Origin: Rhizoclosmatium globosum
Lineage: Eukaryota; Chytridiomycota; Chytridiomycetes; Chytridiales; Chytriomycetaceae
Length of the DNA stretch: 64,000 nt
Assembly (NCBI GenBank): GCA_002104985.1
Contig: MCGO01000165.1
Coordinates: 20,990 to 84,989, forward strand
Direction of reading: 5' to 3'
Positions 44,969-57,189 of the stretch are shown piece after piece. The translations under genes were made by a program, and so were the position numbers. The notes beneath the pieces are model-generated. The model did not search any database, was not told the origin of the DNA, and was given only the letters and a program-made list of their open reading frames with translations. Every line of letters begins with the position of its first letter. The first letter of the stretch is position 1.

Positions 44969-47900
44969 TCATTCCTTACCACTCACTCCCCCACCTCCAT
45001 GTCGTTTCCTGAACGCTTCCATAGACCCACACCCCTCCAACTCTCGTCGAATCTTCTCCAGCACCATCCCATCCACCTCTGGCCTTCGCCCTCGATCCTT
45101 ACGGTAGTGCAAATACGCCCAAAACTTTTCCAATCCATACTTTTCACCCTTCTCCAAGTCCATCACCACAACTTCCATAAACTCCTTGAACAAGTCTTCT
45201 CGGAATGCAGCCTCCAGTCCATACGAGTAGAACCGGAAGAGACATTCCAAGCCATATCGCTGGTTTTGCGAAGCGTCTTGAAGAGCAAGGGACTTGAATT
45301 CAAGATACATTTTGCGATTGAAGCGTTCACGCAAGAAATGCGACCAGAATCGGAAGAGGGTGTTCATTTCAGGGGAAATACCTGGACCTAATGTATCACG
45401 CTCTGTTTTGGGATGACAGTTTAAACATACAGACAAAGGAAAACGCAAAAGGGAAAGGAAAACGAACCTGCAAGCGCTCTTGCATGATACTTCAAGTATT
45501 TCAACTGAATGAACCCATTCTCCTTTAACAGTTCATAGGACGGATGCTGGAAAGCATTGAATTCCTTGTAACTTCTGTTGTGACTGCCGCCTTCCGGTTT
45601 CAACGATGGTGACTTGAATGAGCCTCCCTCTGCCCGTAAAGACGGCGACTTCAACGCTGGAGACGTTGACGCCAATCCAGCACCAGAACTTCGTCGATCG
45701 CCTCGAGCATATTGATAGTGCGACGAAGAGTGACCATGTCCTGTTGCGTGATGACGTTGACGAGATGGAACATCCACCCTTGGTGCGCCAGTGAGCATTG
45801 GGGACCTCGCCATTGTTGCACCAAATGGAGGAGTTTGAGGTTCCCCACGACTCATAAGCCAACCAACTGGGGGACTTGCAGCAGAAGTGGAATCCCAAAA
45901 GTGTCTGGTTCCTCCTGTTTGCACTGGCATCTTTACAGGTTTTGCTGCAGAAGCACTTGTGTTTGTTGGAACTGACGAGATTTGTCCTGTTACTGCTGCA
46001 GTATCCTGGTACGGATTGTGGGTTACAACTTGCACCTTTTCATTACTCTCTCTCGTTGGGAGCGAGCTGCGAGGTGAGTAGTCTAATGACGACGACAACG
46101 AGGAGACTGCACCGCCTTCACGTTTCAAGGCTGATCGCTTGAGATCCAACTGGTACAGGTACAACCCTTCGTTGATAATTTCTGTGACTTCAGAGTTCTT
46201 GTCTCGTCGGTCATACGGCATAGTGCTGTGCTTGCGGGGAGGCAGGTTGTGGAAGGGTCTCGGAGCAAGGCGAGAGTCTGGCTTGACAGTAGACGAAGGC
46301 GGTAACGGTTCGTGAGAACCAGACTGCACAGAGTGGTTCGCATTCTCATAGAATGGTTGTGCCACAATCATCAATCCCGCAATATCCTCGTCATCAAAAT
46401 CTTGCCAATCGTCCAACTCCTCTCCAACCTTCAGATCAACCGCCACTTCAGACTTGCTTTCAACCAAAACAGCCGCTTCCTCCAGCTCGAACATCAACTC
46501 ATCTTCTTCCTCCACTCTCTCCGGTGTGTCAACATCAGCTGCGGATGCTCCTTCAACCCACAAAGCCCTCACTCCACTTTCTCTCCCCTTTTTTTCTCCA
46601 TATTCACCAACCCCAAGACTCACTCGAATCTCCTTTCTCACAAACTCATCTGCATCTTCACCCTCAATATCCCTCTCATCATCAACATGACCCTTCCGTT
46701 CCCACACATCTGACACTGTCATTCTTGCCAAACCACTCCTCCTTCGCCCAACAACACTCTCCCATTCCCCGCCATCATCATCTTGTTTCACCTCATCATA
46801 ATTACCATCCCGTGCTTCAGAACCAACCCCCTGATCTACCGCCTCTATAGTTTTCGTTGTTGTTACGGAATTAGAGCGACGAAGCTGCTGCTGCTGCTGC
46901 TGCGTTGCTGCTGTCTCCGGAGAGTGCGGCGGCGTTGAAGCTGTTGCTGCTACTGTCGGACTGTTGGATTCCACTGTTGTGTTGTTGTTGGGTGTTATAT
47001 GGGATGAATTGCTGTTGCTGTTGGGGGTAGAAGGTGGTGTTGTTGTTGTGCTGTTGGTGTTTGTGGTGGGGAGCCCCGCGGTGGTTGACATTACTGTCCT
47101 GTTGGAGGAGGAGGATTAGGTCAGACGAAAAAAGGAATGAGAAAGGTTGGTTGATGTGGAGGAGTAATGAAATTTTCCTGAAACTTCATACTCCCAAAAC
47201 TTATATATAGAGGAAAGAAGGAGAGGGAGTAAAATTGAAACGAATTACACGTACATACCCCATGTTGCCCGCGGGGCCTTGACGAAAAACCTGCTGCTGT
47301 CCTTGTTGTGGAAATGGTTGGAACCCCATCATTTGTTGGGGAGGTGCCAGAGGCATCATTTGTGCTGGTTGAATGACCCATTGCTCCCATCCTTCTCGCC
47401 GCCTGATTCCAAGCTCAGCATTAGGAATATCTAACGGAATATGTACGACGTCAGAGTCAGCAAGTGCATTTTGAATGAATTCAAGAGTCCAAGTTGGGCT
47501 GTCAGTTGGATCGCTCGTTGGTGTTGAAGGAGCTGTTGGAACTTCGACAGCTTCACTGGCTTCGGAAGCTTCGGCAACAGGAGCGCCGTTAGCAAGTGCG
47601 TTGGCTTGTTGAGTCTTGATACGAGCAACAGTGGTAAATGAACGAATACGATTGAATCCAGCAATAACACGGAGGGGAACAGTTCCAGTGAATGGGTTCA
47701 TGTGAGAACGGAAGTACAAGTCTCGACATAAGTTCTCAATGGAGAAGTAGAACTCACTGGGAAAACATTAGAAAAAATCAAACAAGATATATGTGGCTTA
47801 CATTTGCCATTTGGTCCAGTTACGAACTGTTTCCAGCTCAACAGAGTTGGGATCAATTGGGCCAGGGCCTGGAAGCGGGCCTTTAACTCCAGGAATACCG

Positions 47901-49556
47901 CCTAATGGAATGAATCCGTTGCGGTTTGGAGTCATTGGGCGAACATTGAAGACATATGGCTGGCTTGCACCCAACTGTCCTTGTTGATCAATGTTACGCT
48001 TGTAGTATCCATTGTTATAATTGCGGTTTCCGTTGTTTCCGCCTCGACCATTGTTTCCTCCACGGCCGCTACCTCTGCTATTGTTTACACCACGATTGGA
48101 GTTGTTATTATTTCCAACACGGCCGTTCAAAGGACGCATTGGAGATCCAGGATGCTGGAGCTCAGATTGTGGAACTCCGGGTGATTCGGGTCGAGAAAGC
48201 TCTTCTTTCGACATCGGTACAGTAGCATCTTCAGAAGCAATTGATTCAACAGCTCCATCAGCGAGAGTGGTACAGTCTGCTGAAATATCGGTCTGAGGGG
48301 CAGCTGAATCGCTCTTCTCCTCAGCACCAGCTGCAATGCCATCAAGTAAAACTTCACCAGGTGCGGCAGAAGGTGAAGAAACAGCGGAAGATTCTGCTGT
48401 AGCAGCTCCGGGGCCCTTTCCTCTTCCATGGTTATTCCGTTTTGCGTTGTCGCCACCCTTTCGTCTGTTCTTGTCCCCGTTCCCTTTTTTCGTACTGGAT
48501 CCAGCGCTGAATGGAGGGGTATACCTAAAATACATTGTTAATTTTGCAACCTGTATGTTCAGTAAAGCTGCATTTACCGAATATCAACATCCAGTTTAGC
48601 CCATGGCCCGCCTTTCACGGGAGCTGGTTGGTATGAGGAAATAGAAGATGGTTGTTGAGAAGATGGCAAGGCATTGAGGGTTGGCCATGCACTGCTGGGT
48701 GCAATGGGAGCGGATGATGATGCAATGTTAACGACTTCGCTTCGAGTGGTAGTTTGAACAATCTAATGTCATCCAGAGTCAGCAATTGTAGAGCAGTAAT
48801 TGGTGCAATCATACCTTTGCAGCCTGGCCAGAGATGGAAACAGTGCTAGTTTTCTTCACTACTTCAGGTGTGACAGCAACAGCCGCCTCTGGGGCGATTT
48901 CCAAGGCTTCGTCTTTCTTTTCTTTTTTCTGAGCTGGAACTTTCGGTTTTCGTACGGTTTGAGGTGAATATGGCGGTTTTGTGGTGTTTACTGGAATGAA
49001 ACCATCTTTGTCAGTTGCGGAATTCGAGCTCCCAGCTTGTGCATCTTTCTTCTCTTTCTTCTTTCTGTGCTGGTGAGTTTGAGATTGCTGTTGCTGAGAT
49101 GATGCTGCAGGCTGAGCATCAACTGGTTCGGGGGTGGATGGCTTGAATGTAAGTGTTGACATGCGCACTTTCCACACGTTCTCAACGGGTGCAACGACTG
49201 TAAACTAAAGCATTAGATACTGTACGTGGAGGTAAGGAGGGGGGACAGGCGAAGAAACGTCTCAATCAACAACTGCAATCAAGTAAGGACACTGTTCACG
49301 TCATTCCATCCATCAACTATCAAGAAAGGATCAATTGGATCAAGTTCAATGATCATAGAGCACGCTATGCAAGTAGACCAAGATCACAAGACCAATCAAG
49401 CTCAGATTGCCCTCACTTTATCCGCATCCAACGTCCTCCAGCAGCCCTTCATGCCTTGAATTCAAGAATAAAAGAGTCGAAATCGGTACCTGCTGCTGTA
49501 GCTTCAACGCCGTTCGCAACGGAGGGACTGGTTGTCTCTTCTTCAGCTGTTGACAT
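44969..49556 (-). CDS. LARP1: La-related protein 1 (LARP1)
   Basis: RNA-binding protein that binds TOP mRNA caps downstream of TORC1. Seven exons, about 1,300 residues. The first exon ([19 protein letters not shown]) is followed by a 280-nt intron. Low-complexity, lysine-rich and glycine/asparagine-rich regions precede the La motif: [36 protein letters not shown] and [10 protein letters not shown] with [10 protein letters not shown] long disordered region (Ser, Thr, polyQ) follows. The C-terminus has the DM15 (HEAT-like) repeats: [54 protein letters not shown] and [16 protein letters not shown], which form the cap-binding box. The two large open frames at 47091 and 49177 belong to one gene because the La module and DM15 repeats are split between them. 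Domain match to animal LARP1 is strong. Confidence 0.9.
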
Positions 49557-49648
49557 TTGAGTTGGAAAGGTGAAGAAAAAAGCAAAGAAAGGTTTCTATC
49601 GAAATTACTTGTAAAGAATATGTAGTGAAACGAGACTGAATCAGAAAA

Positions 49649-52600
49649 CTAAATGACTTGCTTTTCAACAAAGTCATACTGAACGTGGTTACTGTCAACC
49701 TCTCCAACTAATTCAAGGTTATTTCTGCTGCCTGCGTTTGGTGGAATAGTACCAAGTCCATACGGACCGCTTACAGCTGGTACGGTAGATACTCCAGAGC
49801 CAGACGCCCTCCCTACTGGAGATGTCACCCCTAATGCCGTCGATTTAATAATACTTCCAGTTCGCATGCCCATTTGACTATTCGTTCTTTGTAACGGAGC
49901 AGCTTGAATGCTACCAGTGCCTAAATTTGATTCCCTTGCTGAGGAAGAGTTTTTGTGGGTGTGGCTCGTACTGCTTCCTGCCCCACTTCCACCCTTTTTA
50001 CTTTTCGGTCTTCCTGTCAAATTCTCAATCGAGTTACCCTTGGCACTCCCTTTTCTGGCTAATCCATGTTTGCTTCCAGTTCCACCTAATGCGCTTTGAC
50101 TGTCTGTGATGCTGCCTCCAGCCATAGAATCAGGATTTCTTCCTCTGTAAGCACTATAAGCCCATCTACAGATATGCAATGCAGCAGGTAGAATCAAAAG
50201 GAAGGTTATGACGCCTCCAACGTTCTGGTTGAAGCCTGATTCAAGGGTACTCAAGTTTATGGCCATTAAGATAAGCCAACAAAGAACGATTTCACGATTC
50301 ATATAAGCTTCAATTCCAAAAAGATAAGGCTGCACATAAATTCTCTCAAAGCTACGAACGTTGCTGATTAGTAAAATAGCTACTGTAACCTTGTACAAAC
50401 CAAAGAACGGCCAAAATGGCAACGTAAGTGAAACCTATTCCATTAACTTTTCCAAGGAGAAGCTTAAATAACAGCACGAGCACACCCTTTTCCCATACGA
50501 GTATAGGGCCCATGAAATAATAGGACTGGCGATAATCCGCATATAATGTCAAATTCAACTCATCAATGACTGTCAATGAATCTGGATCCACGTCATACTT
50601 CAAACGATTATTAATCTTTAATTTTCGTAGTTGGAAGACCAGCATAGTTGGATATACACCCAACAGCAAAATCAACATCACTATTGCAAAAATAGCAGCA
50701 GGCATGTGATTTGGACCAAAGCACTTTTCATCGGGAGCCTGAAAATCTACGTTACGGCCCATCAAGGAACGACAATCCAAAATAGCTAAACTGGCTTCCA
50801 CGAGAGGCATAAGAACAAAGGTAATTAAAATTTGCGTAATTCTGAGGAATATGACTTTCACAGAGATATGTTTCGAGTGAACTGGGAGGTACATCAAGAG
50901 TTTCTCCATTAAGGCTGGATTCCAACTTCGAAGGAACTGCGCCGTCAAATACAAAATTGCTGCATGAATAAAAAACAGAAATGGAAGCACAAAACGGAAG
51001 AGTTGCTTTGAAACACCTGTCAATGGCGCAGGACAGCTAGTGGTCATTCCATCGATATCTAAACTTGCCAGTGCCAAAAACTTTTCAAGATCAACCATTC
51101 CATCGAAGCTCGTGATTTCCACCCCAAAAATCAGGTTTACGACTTGAAAGTAGAAGAGAAGAAGTTCAACAGTCGGCGTTTCATGTTGTGGTACAAATAG
51201 AAGAAGGAAAGTGGCAACGAATGATCCAATAACAATCGCAATCACCGTTGGTGCGATATTGGAACAATCCATACAAGTGTTACGCCAAAGGTAATACCCT
51301 GGCTGAATACAGCTTGTACAAAGAGGACCAGTGAATCCGGGACCACAACTGTGATTTGGCGGGCAGCTCTTTTCTGTTGAAGGGTTAGAATGGGAAGTGC
51401 AGATTTCTTGACGCACCCTCGCAACATGTATGAGGATATGGACAGGAATAAATATCTGGATGCGTAAGATTGTTGTTAAAGTTTGCAGGATTAATCCAAA
51501 ACGATGTTGCTGCATAAACTGAAAACAAAATCAGTATGACACTCAAAAATAGAATTCAAACCATCGCTCCCGCCCGGACAGTATGCATCATGAGGACAAT
51601 CATAGCAAGGGTTTGAATCTTGAGTCCAACTATATGTGTTTGGTGGGCACACCAAACAAATTGGGAGACCATTTGATTGATACAAGCCAAGTCCGACTCC
51701 ACAAGTGGCTAGATTGCAAATTCAGAAATATAATATAATGATACCTGACTCACTTATCATCTGTGGGGGTCGGGAATCCATCGCATCCATTCATCAACGT
51801 TGTTTTTCATCCAATCACAAACAGCAACATCGTAGGTCCAATTATTGTTTGCCATATTTCGTAGAAGGGTATTAATTTCAACTTCAGCTATGGAAATTAA
51901 GTTCAAGAGTTTAACGACATCTGGAAAATCAGCACCGAATGTCATTGGAGTGGCCTGCAATGTCACAGTCATCAGGCAACGAATAACTTAATAATTCAAA
52001 TATTTAACCTTTGTTATGATGGTTGTTGCTTCGTCCTGGCCTATTGGAGAATTTACAGGATCAATAAGCCACTTTAACGTCAACCCGTTATCGGAGTCAG
52101 GAAACATCAGCCTTGTTACGTTATTTCTGATAAAATACATTTCAGAAGGGAATACTATCAGGTCAGAAGCTTACACTGCAACAAACGAGGATGGTTTCTG
52201 CAAAAGGAATCATTTAGAAGTCATAATAAAACGGCTAAGACTATACCCATTGATAGAAAACACATGGTGTGTTATTTTTTAACGCTTGTCCGACGATATT
52301 GTAGAAGTTGTTGCCTCCCAGCCAGGTTATGGTCGCATTGATACCCAAACCATCAATAAGCCGTTCATAGTGGTATTGACTCCTGAAAATAACCCATAAG
52401 CTTGTTCGAACAGTTTTAAAGGCCTCCTTATTGTACTCACCACGATGGATCAATATGCCACATGGTCACAAAATTTTGATCTGTTTCAGGAGTCCACCAC
52501 GCGGGATGGTACGTATTATTTTGACACCCTTTTAGAATACCAGTACAAATTGGAGTACCGTCCGGGTTGTTTACAATGGGTTTCCAGCTTTTAGTCTTGA

Positions 52601-53269
52601 ATGTATTGATTGCTTTTGGATTTTGGAAAAATCTCCAGAAATCAAATGCCAACGTGACGTCGCTCTGAGCCAGCCATGTAGGAATATACATTCCTGATCT
52701 TCCTTGGTAGCCGACACTTCCGTGGTCGAACCATGTCACCGGAATACCTGTGATCCACATTTCCATTACAACATCGACCGCTCCGGCTTGGAGTCGCGGT
52801 CCAAGGACATTATCATACCCTCCAGTAAACTCCATATATCTAACAGGAAACCCCATTACTTCTCCGGCCAGTCTGTAAAATATATTCGTTGCTAATCGAG
52901 CTGAATCCCAAGCGTCTTGTTCCAGCAAGATCGGTCTTTTACTTTGCTATTTACAAAAATAAGTAGTTGTTGCTCTCGTTTTTTCTGATTTACCGTATAG
53001 TTCGCGAACTTTTCCCATCCTTTCCTCGAGCCATTCCAACATCTTGGGAACTTCATATTATCAATCAACAGATCTCCCATTAAGTTGGCTAGAATAGTGG
53101 CATTCGTAGTCGAGTCTCCACTGCTATTTGTGCTGCTAAACTTGTTTATAATGTACTTTGAAGAAAGAGGCTGTCGCTTGATCGCACCGTTCAAGTAAAC
53201 TTCTTGAGGATGCTGGTACGTCTGCACCACTAAGAGCAGTAACAGAAGAGTTATATGCTGGAGCATCAT
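49649..53269 (-). CDS. Receptor-like fusion: glycine-betaine-type binding domain, Cys-rich segment, nine TM helices
   Basis: About 1,050 residues in about nine exons. MMLQHITLLLLLLVV is a signal peptide. Residues about 90-480 form a type 2 periplasmic-binding domain of the glycine betaine/OpuAC-ProX family: SKRPILLEQDAWDSARLATN, VMGFPVRYMEFTGGYDNVLG, GAVDVVMEMWITGIPVTWF and GYQGRSGMYIPTWLAQ. A cysteine-rich stretch follows (CLVCPPNTYS...CYDCPHDAYCPGG; CGPGFTGPLCTSCIQPGYY), resembling GCC2/GCC3 (ephrin-receptor-like) repeats. Nine hydrophobic segments come next, among them VIAIVIGSFVATFLLLFV, FVLPFLFFIHAAILYLTAQF, IFAIVMLILLLGVYPTMLVF and FTYVAILAVLWFVQGYSS. The cytoplasmic tail is Ser/Gly-rich and disordered. 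No ABC permease or ATPase motifs are seen, so a sensor role fits better than transport; ligand and signalling partner are unknown. Confidence 0.8.
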
Positions 53270-53369
53270 TGGACGTTGAGAGGTTGTGCACAACGCGACG
53301 ACAATTTTCTTGGACGACAATCTTTGCTTCCTTTGAACTTCTCTTCCTCATGGTTTTATTCACGCAATA

Positions 53370-54643
53370 TTAACGTTTTGGACACTCAAATTCTCCATGA
53401 GAGAAAGAATCACATTTGATGCACGCATGTCGGTACCAACATTTCTGTCCATGATGACAAGACCCTTTCTCGTTGAAAACAAAGCAGGGATTCATTCCAT
53501 TTTTTTCACGTGCCTGCTTTCTATCATCGTCTTCAAAACTTCCGGATGATCCCCTTTCGTTGCTGCGATCTCTGGGCCTCGACTCAGAGGTAGTCCTTGG
53601 TTGTTCTTCTTCACGACGTCTGCTGTATCGCCCCCCAGCCCCACTATTACTGCCAGTGTCCTTTCTCAAATCGTCATCGTTTCTAGATCGTTTGAATTCT
53701 CCACCCGATCTGTCATCGTATCGACCCTCTCCAGATCTACGAGGTTCCTCATCTCTGTTCCTTTTTCGGTATTCATCTTGGTCTCGAGTTCCACTTCGGT
53801 CCCATCCACGATCCCTAGAATCATCATCCCTGTATCCACGATCCCTAGCTCCGCTTTTTCCATACACAACAGAATCGGAACCTTGGGAGGCAGCTCTGTA
53901 AGGTTCGTGGCGAACAACAATGACTTTTGCTTTGTACTGGTTGAAAATTCGAGAAATTGTTGGATTTTCTGCATATGTTTTCACGTTACGAGGACATTCA
54001 AATGTTGTATGTTTTTCTTGACATCGGAGACATTTGTGGAGGCGGCCTGAATATAGGATTAGATTGCAATGGTACAGATAAATCACTCACGACAGTGCTC
54101 TGTTTGGCAAAAACTCATCGCGTTCCAGTTGTTACAAATATCTTTCGCTTCGGTACGGTCATTTTCACTCATTTCAGGACATCTACTGATTGGATGGTCG
54201 CCCAGACAAAACAGGCAAATGTTGATACGAGAACATTTGCCAATATCACATTCATTTTTGTTATAGTAAACGCATATACAGCCTTTTTGATCACATGTCA
54301 AGAGGGTATGCGACGATGAGTGACAATACAAACAAATATGACTGTCTGAGCAGCTCATATTATGACACTGGTGCTTATTGAAATCTACACATATCGCAGC
54401 TTCAAAAGCATATGGTGCTTGTTGCGTGGGATGGGGAGACGAATGGTGGCTGACCATCGCTTGACCCACAGAGTCTGAGGAGATTTTGCCAGTTGGTGTT
54501 TGGGAAATGTGACGGTTTTGTCCATTAGAGTAATGTTCCGGATTCCGAGGAGAGCTGATTGCAGTTAGCTGCTGGATAGTTGCTCGGATTTCATCCATCT
54601 TCTGTTCGCTCTTGCTAATTCGGTCACGGATGAAGTCGGCCAT
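53370..54643 (-). CDS. Protein with four tandem CCCH+CCHC zinc modules
   Basis: About 400 residues in two main exons (intron about 54045-54089, GTGAGT/TTCAG). The start MADFIRDRISKSEQKMDE at 54643 is inferred; an upstream exon cannot be ruled out. A short helical N-terminus is followed by three composite modules, each C-x7/8-C-x4/5-C-x3-H/N-x-C-x2-C-x3/4-H-x4-C: CVDFNKHQCHNMSCSDSHIC, then CVYYNKNECDIGKCSRINIC, then CNNWNAMSFCQTEHCRRLHK, the last spanning the intron. After a long arginine/aspartate/serine-rich linker (DRGYRDDDSRDRG and similar) comes a fourth, CFVFNEKGSCHHGQKCWYRH, joined to CIKCDSFSHGEFEC at the C-terminus. Zinc-finger and RD/RS composition point to RNA binding; no named family is claimed. 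Each module fuses a CCCH finger to a CCHC knuckle. Confidence 0.75.
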
Positions 54644-54964
54644 GTTTTCGCAAGTGATTCGTTCGGCAACTTTCTGCGTTTCGAGAGAAGATCGTATCAG
54701 TGAATTTTGAATAGGTAGCCAGATGAATAACAAGATGTTCGAGAGAGTGACAAGATTGATGTGAGTTAATTGTGACCGAAATTATATCCGGATATTGAGG
54801 TTAAGACTGGAATATGAACGGCCATCATACAGCTTGTAATTTTGTATATGCAAGATGTTGTTCAGACTTTTGAAAGAGAACTGCCAACACTAGCAAAGAG
54901 ATCTGCTCCAGGGTAAAATCATATCGCACATTTCATGGTATAGTGTGGCGATGAGGGACGACCG

Positions 54965-55264
54965 TCATCCAAGATGGGGAGAATGGGAGGATCCAGATAT
55001 AGAATTCGTAGGCAAAGCGCGACCAACCTGAATCAACAGTCGCTGGGCCTTGTCGAGTCTACGGGTCAATTCCATGACATCTTCGTCGAGGAGCACAGAG
55101 TCTTCGCGGAGAATTGGGACTTTACGTTCGTGGACTTCGCAGATTTCCAAGTCGGCCTGATGCTGCGGCTCAGCTCTTCCAACTGGAGAGTTAGAGCTCG
55201 TATTTCAACGTCACTTGCGTTGACATTGCTCAGGCTGTGCTCAGGGGTTGCAGAGCTGTGCATT
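54965..55264 (-). CDS. Uncertain small coiled-coil coding region
   Basis: Two overlapping minus-strand frames look coding but do not join: one starts at an ATG at 55264 (MHSSATPEHSLSNVNASDVE) and includes a leucine-rich helix LTLQLEELSRSIR; the other includes HERKVPILREDSVLLDEDV and MELTRRLDKAQRLLIQ, a coiled-coil segment. A splice site linking them was not found, and downstream continuity with the zinc-module gene at 54643 is unproven. It may be a small separate gene, the 5' exons of the zinc-module gene, or a frameshifted copy. Confidence 0.3.
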
Positions 55265-55429
55265 TCTGATTGAGAGAAAAAAGGAGAAGGAATGAATTCC
55301 AAGCAAATTAAGTATTGGAAAAAAAGAAAGAGGGATAATTATCTTGTTTCTGATGATTGCTTCTCGGTTGAACGGAAATCTCTCTTCCTCTTGCACAAAG
55401 GATTCTCCTTCATTGGACCTGTCTCAAAA

Positions 55430-57103
55430 ATGCCCTCTTGGAAGCAACACACGCCTCCCCCATTGCTCCCCACGGCACCAAATACCATCAACAATCCACC
55501 AGAACCATTGACTCATTGTGAGAGGTCGCTTGCGCCAGTTTCAGACCCCATTACACACTATTCCAGAGACTCGCACGATACACGCGCTGCGAATTACGTG
55601 ACTGTTTCTAAAGGCCCCCCACAAGACCCACGTTTCTTTTATTCAACAACATACTCTACTAATCACAAAGAGTATTCTAACTCTCTGCTGAGAAACCCAA
55701 TTAATGGAATCCATCATAAGGACTTGAAGAACACAAAATTGAAACCGAGAACAGGATACTCAAAAAACTTGGCCGCCAACGTAAAATACGACAAAAATGT
55801 GGACGAAAGCGCCGATTTTCAGTATGAAAGTAATACAGTAACTTGACTTTTCTAAATGTCACCCTTAGTATTGACGAGCCATATTTGACACGAACTTGTT
55901 CTGACTATGCTCGCCCAGCACCACCCAAAAACTATCTCGCAAATCCAAAGGCTGGAATCACTCCAATGGTTCCCTCTGGCTTCTGTCGATTGCCGTTGTT
56001 CAACGTGACACAAGACGGAAGCTCAAAGGTTTTAGATACTTTCTGAAACATATTTCCAAACTAAACTTTTCCTTATCAGTTTAATAAAGACAAGCAGACA
56101 TTGATGAAGGCTTGCTTTACCGATGGCAAACTCAAGTTCAAAGAGACTCAAGTTAACAAGCAATTTATCCTTCCATCAGCAACAGCATACATCAGTGATG
56201 CCGGAGAAATTTCTTCGCTTGGAAACCCAGAGGTTGTTTCTGAGGCCGAGCGATTTGCTGTGAGTATTTGGTCAGCCGAAACACTAATATAACCAACATA
56301 AATTTTAGCCTGACCCACAGCACCCGAAAGTATATAATCCAAGGCCATGGGAATGTCCGAGACCCGATATGATTCGTCCCGATGGGTTCACCAGGTCAAC
56401 ACGTCCAAAAGATCCCCTTCAAACCGATTACGAAGGAATGCCTGAAATCGATACGCGACTGTTGCAACCAAAGATTATGGAAAAAATTAAGCACACTGAT
56501 CTTGCTGAGTGGGTCCACCGAAAAGACTTGAAGGCTATTGACAGTTTTGCAAAGTACTTTTGAGGTTGAAGTTTCGCAACTAATTCAGCTTGTATAAAAG
56601 GAACGTCCATCCGCCAATGGATCTTAGCGCAAGTTTAAAGGCTGCAAAGGAAGCTCCATCAATAATTGGATGGAAGGAGGCTACAGGTGGTGTTCAAAAC
56701 AACGATCAGTTCATTTTCCATCCCGAACCCAATCCAGACGAGCGCTTTTTGACTGAAACATCTAAACGGTAAATGATGCGCGCTATTTAATCTTAGCTTC
56801 TAACAAGAATTATTAGATTCCTCACTCCTCCGTTGAAATCACCAACAGACCCAAAATGTAATATCCTCTTCAAGTCTGGGTTTTCGGATGGAAACAGATA
56901 TAGATACGTTAATAAGGCACCTTCCGACGCTCAAACAGTGAGTTAATAAGGTTATTATTTATACGGAAGTAATGACTACTTTCTAGTATTCTGAACTGCA
57001 TCCCACTATTGCAAGATATACTTGGTTGAATGAGCGTGGTTTGCACACAGCCGTTCCAAACAAGACTCATTTAGGCTACAAACTTAATATTTCCTCGTTT
57101 TAG
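55430..57103 (+). CDS. SAXO4/PPP1R32-like axonemal microtubule protein (tentative)
   Basis: About 430 residues in six to seven exons split by introns of about 50 nt. Start MPSWKQHTPPPLLPTAPN at 55430; an upstream ATG at 55292 would add a lysine-rich stretch. Features: FFYSTTYSTNHKEYSN and, 40 residues on, RTGYSKNLAANVKYD, resembling the first repeat of animal PPP1R32/SAXO4. Later pieces are PMVPSGFCRLP, PWECPRPDMIRPDGFTRSTR and, near the end, FKSGFSDGNRYRYVNKAP and HPTIARYTWLNERGLH. The sequence is rich in Pro, Tyr, Asn and Lys with short TGY/SGF motifs, a style typical of microtubule inner or axonemal proteins. The other ciliary genes nearby (CEP120, EFCAB5-like) support this. Identification is by pattern only. 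Confidence 0.5.
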
Positions 57104-57189
57104 CTTTCGAAAAGCTTCTTTATCAATATCTTCAATTATTTCATCCATTAAAATTTCGTGACAATTCATAAGAAACCCGCTTCTACTAC

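Noticed and set aside
45421..49177. Reading the LARP1 region as two or three genes
   Set aside because: La motif and DM15 repeats together define one LARP1; intervening gaps fit introns.
53473..53901. Plus-strand Ser/Arg-rich frame
   Set aside because: Antisense of the RD-rich linker of the zinc-module gene.
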